From positions 2,393,501 through 2,457,500 of the forward strand of contig NZ_CP018092.1 of NCBI RefSeq assembly GCF_002754935.1: a DNA stretch of 64,000 nucleotides, given 5' to 3'. Positions within the stretch are counted from its first letter, which is position 1. Every line of letters starts with the position of its first letter. Shown piece after piece: positions 63,265 through 64,000 of the stretch. The position numbers and the translations under genes are program-made. This stretch comes from Thermostichus lividus PCC 6715. Its GTDB lineage: Bacteria > Cyanobacteriota > Cyanobacteriia > Thermosynechococcales > Thermosynechococcaceae. The notes beneath the pieces were generated by a model. It was not told the origin of the DNA. It did no database searches and saw only the letters and a list, made by a program, of their open reading frames with translations.

Positions 63265-63514
63265 AAACTGTTCCCTCGCCGGATAACGGCAGAGAGTTAG
63301 AATTCTAGCCTTGCCAGAGTGGTATCTCACCGATGACTCCATATTCCCCGCAAGGAATACTTCGACGTCTCCCACCTATCCTGCGCAAGCAAAGCCCGAA
63401 CCCAATTCCAGGCTACAGTAAAGCTTCATAGGGTCTTTCTGTCCGGGTGCAGGTAGTCCGCATCTTCACAGACACTTCTATTTCGCCGAGCCTCTCTCCG
63501 AGACAGCATCCAGA

Positions 63515-63564
<50 letters not shown>

Positions 63565-64000
63565 CAGTTGATCTCTACCATTTCTGATAAAGCTGGACTT
63601 TACCTTGTGCGACCACGATTCATTTGCGATGCAATGCGTTGGATTTTTAATAGTCCTTCTTCCTTGAGGTGATCTCCCGATTGACACAGGAGCACAACAT
63701 CCCTAAATTTCAGGAAATCTATCGATTTACTGGTTTTCAAGGAATGCTTTATAAAGAAAGGACAAATACGCTCTGCAAGATGATGGATACTACGCACCCG
63801 ATAAGCCATGCGATCGCCGTGATTCACCCGAACCACACCGCAATCAAAGTAGGCTTTTAAGGCATAGAGAACCTTTACATCTCGCCGATGCTGAACAACG
63901 GTAAACTCAGGTAACACCTGATAACCAATTGCCATCTGACGATGGGGGTTAACTCTAACATGGAAGCACCCCTCACCATCAACAAAACCAACAATCCATT
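63565..64000 (-). mobile_element. Group I intron in 23S rRNA near L1931, 3' part
   Basis: The minus strand leaves conserved 23S sequence at AGCGAAATTCC and enters unrelated sequence whose last base is G, as group I introns end. An AAGGTAAAGTCC block about 30 bp before that end matches the P7/S element. A LAGLIDADG frame occupies the rest. The 5' splice site lies outside the window. Confidence 0.82.
63600..64000 (-). CDS. LAGLIDADG homing endonuclease within intron 2 (5' end beyond window)
   Basis: The open frame covers 133 codons and includes WIVGFVDGEGCFHV, the LAGLIDADG helix, then GYQVLPEFTVVQHRRDVKVLY and the C-terminal IQRIASQMNRGRTR. This is the chloroplast/cyanobacterial 23S endonuclease type with one motif. 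The stop codon TAA is part of the AAGGTAAAGTCC intron-core block, so coding and ribozyme sequences overlap. Confidence 0.87.
   Translation of the reverse strand, partial: WIVGFVDGEGCFHVRVNPHRQMAIGYQVLPEFTVVQHRRDVKVLYALKAYFDCGVVRVNHGDRMAYRVRSIHHLAERICPFFIKHSLKTSKSIDFLKFRDVVLLCQSGDHLKEEGLLKIQRIASQMNRGRTR

Overview
The window is about 54% G+C by eye, is peppered with the HIP1 palindrome (GCGATCGC), and carries photosystem II, phycobilisome and chlorophyll genes. It comes from a unicellular cyanobacterium. The proteins (PsbO of 272 aa, LPOR with Y193/K197, a GTG-started psbC, ApcE with four linker repeats) point to a Thermosynechococcus-like thermophile. I could not run a database search, so the genus is an inference.

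Layout. 1-4.1 kb: a GH38 alpha-mannosidase cut by the window edge, an exported protein of unknown role and a frameshifted membrane glycosyltransferase. 4.0-8.4 kb: an alpha/beta-hydrolase-fold protein, then secE-nusG-rplK-rplA, an L10-type leader with attenuator, and rplJ-rplL. 8.5-13.4 kb: cobO, a PhzF-like protein, ndk, terC, an aminotransferase and lipA. 13.6-19.5 kb: por, a TPR-CHAT protein and an M23 peptidase. 19.5-22 kb: overlapping psbD-psbC. 22.4-29.6 kb: a stress protein with a P-type ATPase, a cytochrome c, a CD225 protein, a GGDEF regulator, an aldo/keto reductase and a precorrin-6A reductase. 29.5-37.1 kb: citrate synthase, chlB, ftsH, a Tic22-like protein and an esterase-like protein. 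37.1-44.5 kb: a GntR regulator, an Hlip, a Ser/Thr kinase, psbO, a double ABC ATPase, a NarL-type regulator and ftrV. 44.7-48.4 kb: a glycosyltransferase, a broken histidine kinase, a small zinc-ribbon-like protein and thiL. 48.6-55.6 kb: apcE, glpX, pgsA and a DUF1400-like hydrolase. 55.7-57.1 kb: an A+T-rich DNA methyltransferase next to tRNA-Ala and an IS-end-like remnant. 57.1-61.4 kb: dxr, a two-domain CobO-like protein, an ArsR regulator and a Ctp protease. 61.5-64 kb: the 3' end of an rRNA operon (23S-5S, minus strand), with two group I introns that encode LAGLIDADG proteins.

Three things stand out. First, a 221-bp element with IS200/IS605-like ends and no transposase interrupts a histidine kinase gene. 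It carries its own TATAAT box and a sequence that looks like the guide-RNA scaffold of TnpB systems. Second, the 23S gene is interrupted at two functional-core positions. Third, eight protein genes carry frameshifts at short homopolymers (six single-base losses in G/C runs, one extra A, one G-run change). They include glpX and lipA, which the cell should need. Sequencing or assembly error is the simplest reading, so these genes should be treated as probably intact until the reads are checked.

The genes mostly serve photosynthesis (psbD, psbC, psbO, apcE, por, chlB, hli, ftsH, ftrV), carbon metabolism (glpX, gltA), cofactors (cobO, cobK, lipA, thiL, dxr) and translation. The layout is compact, with six tail-to-tail gene overlaps.
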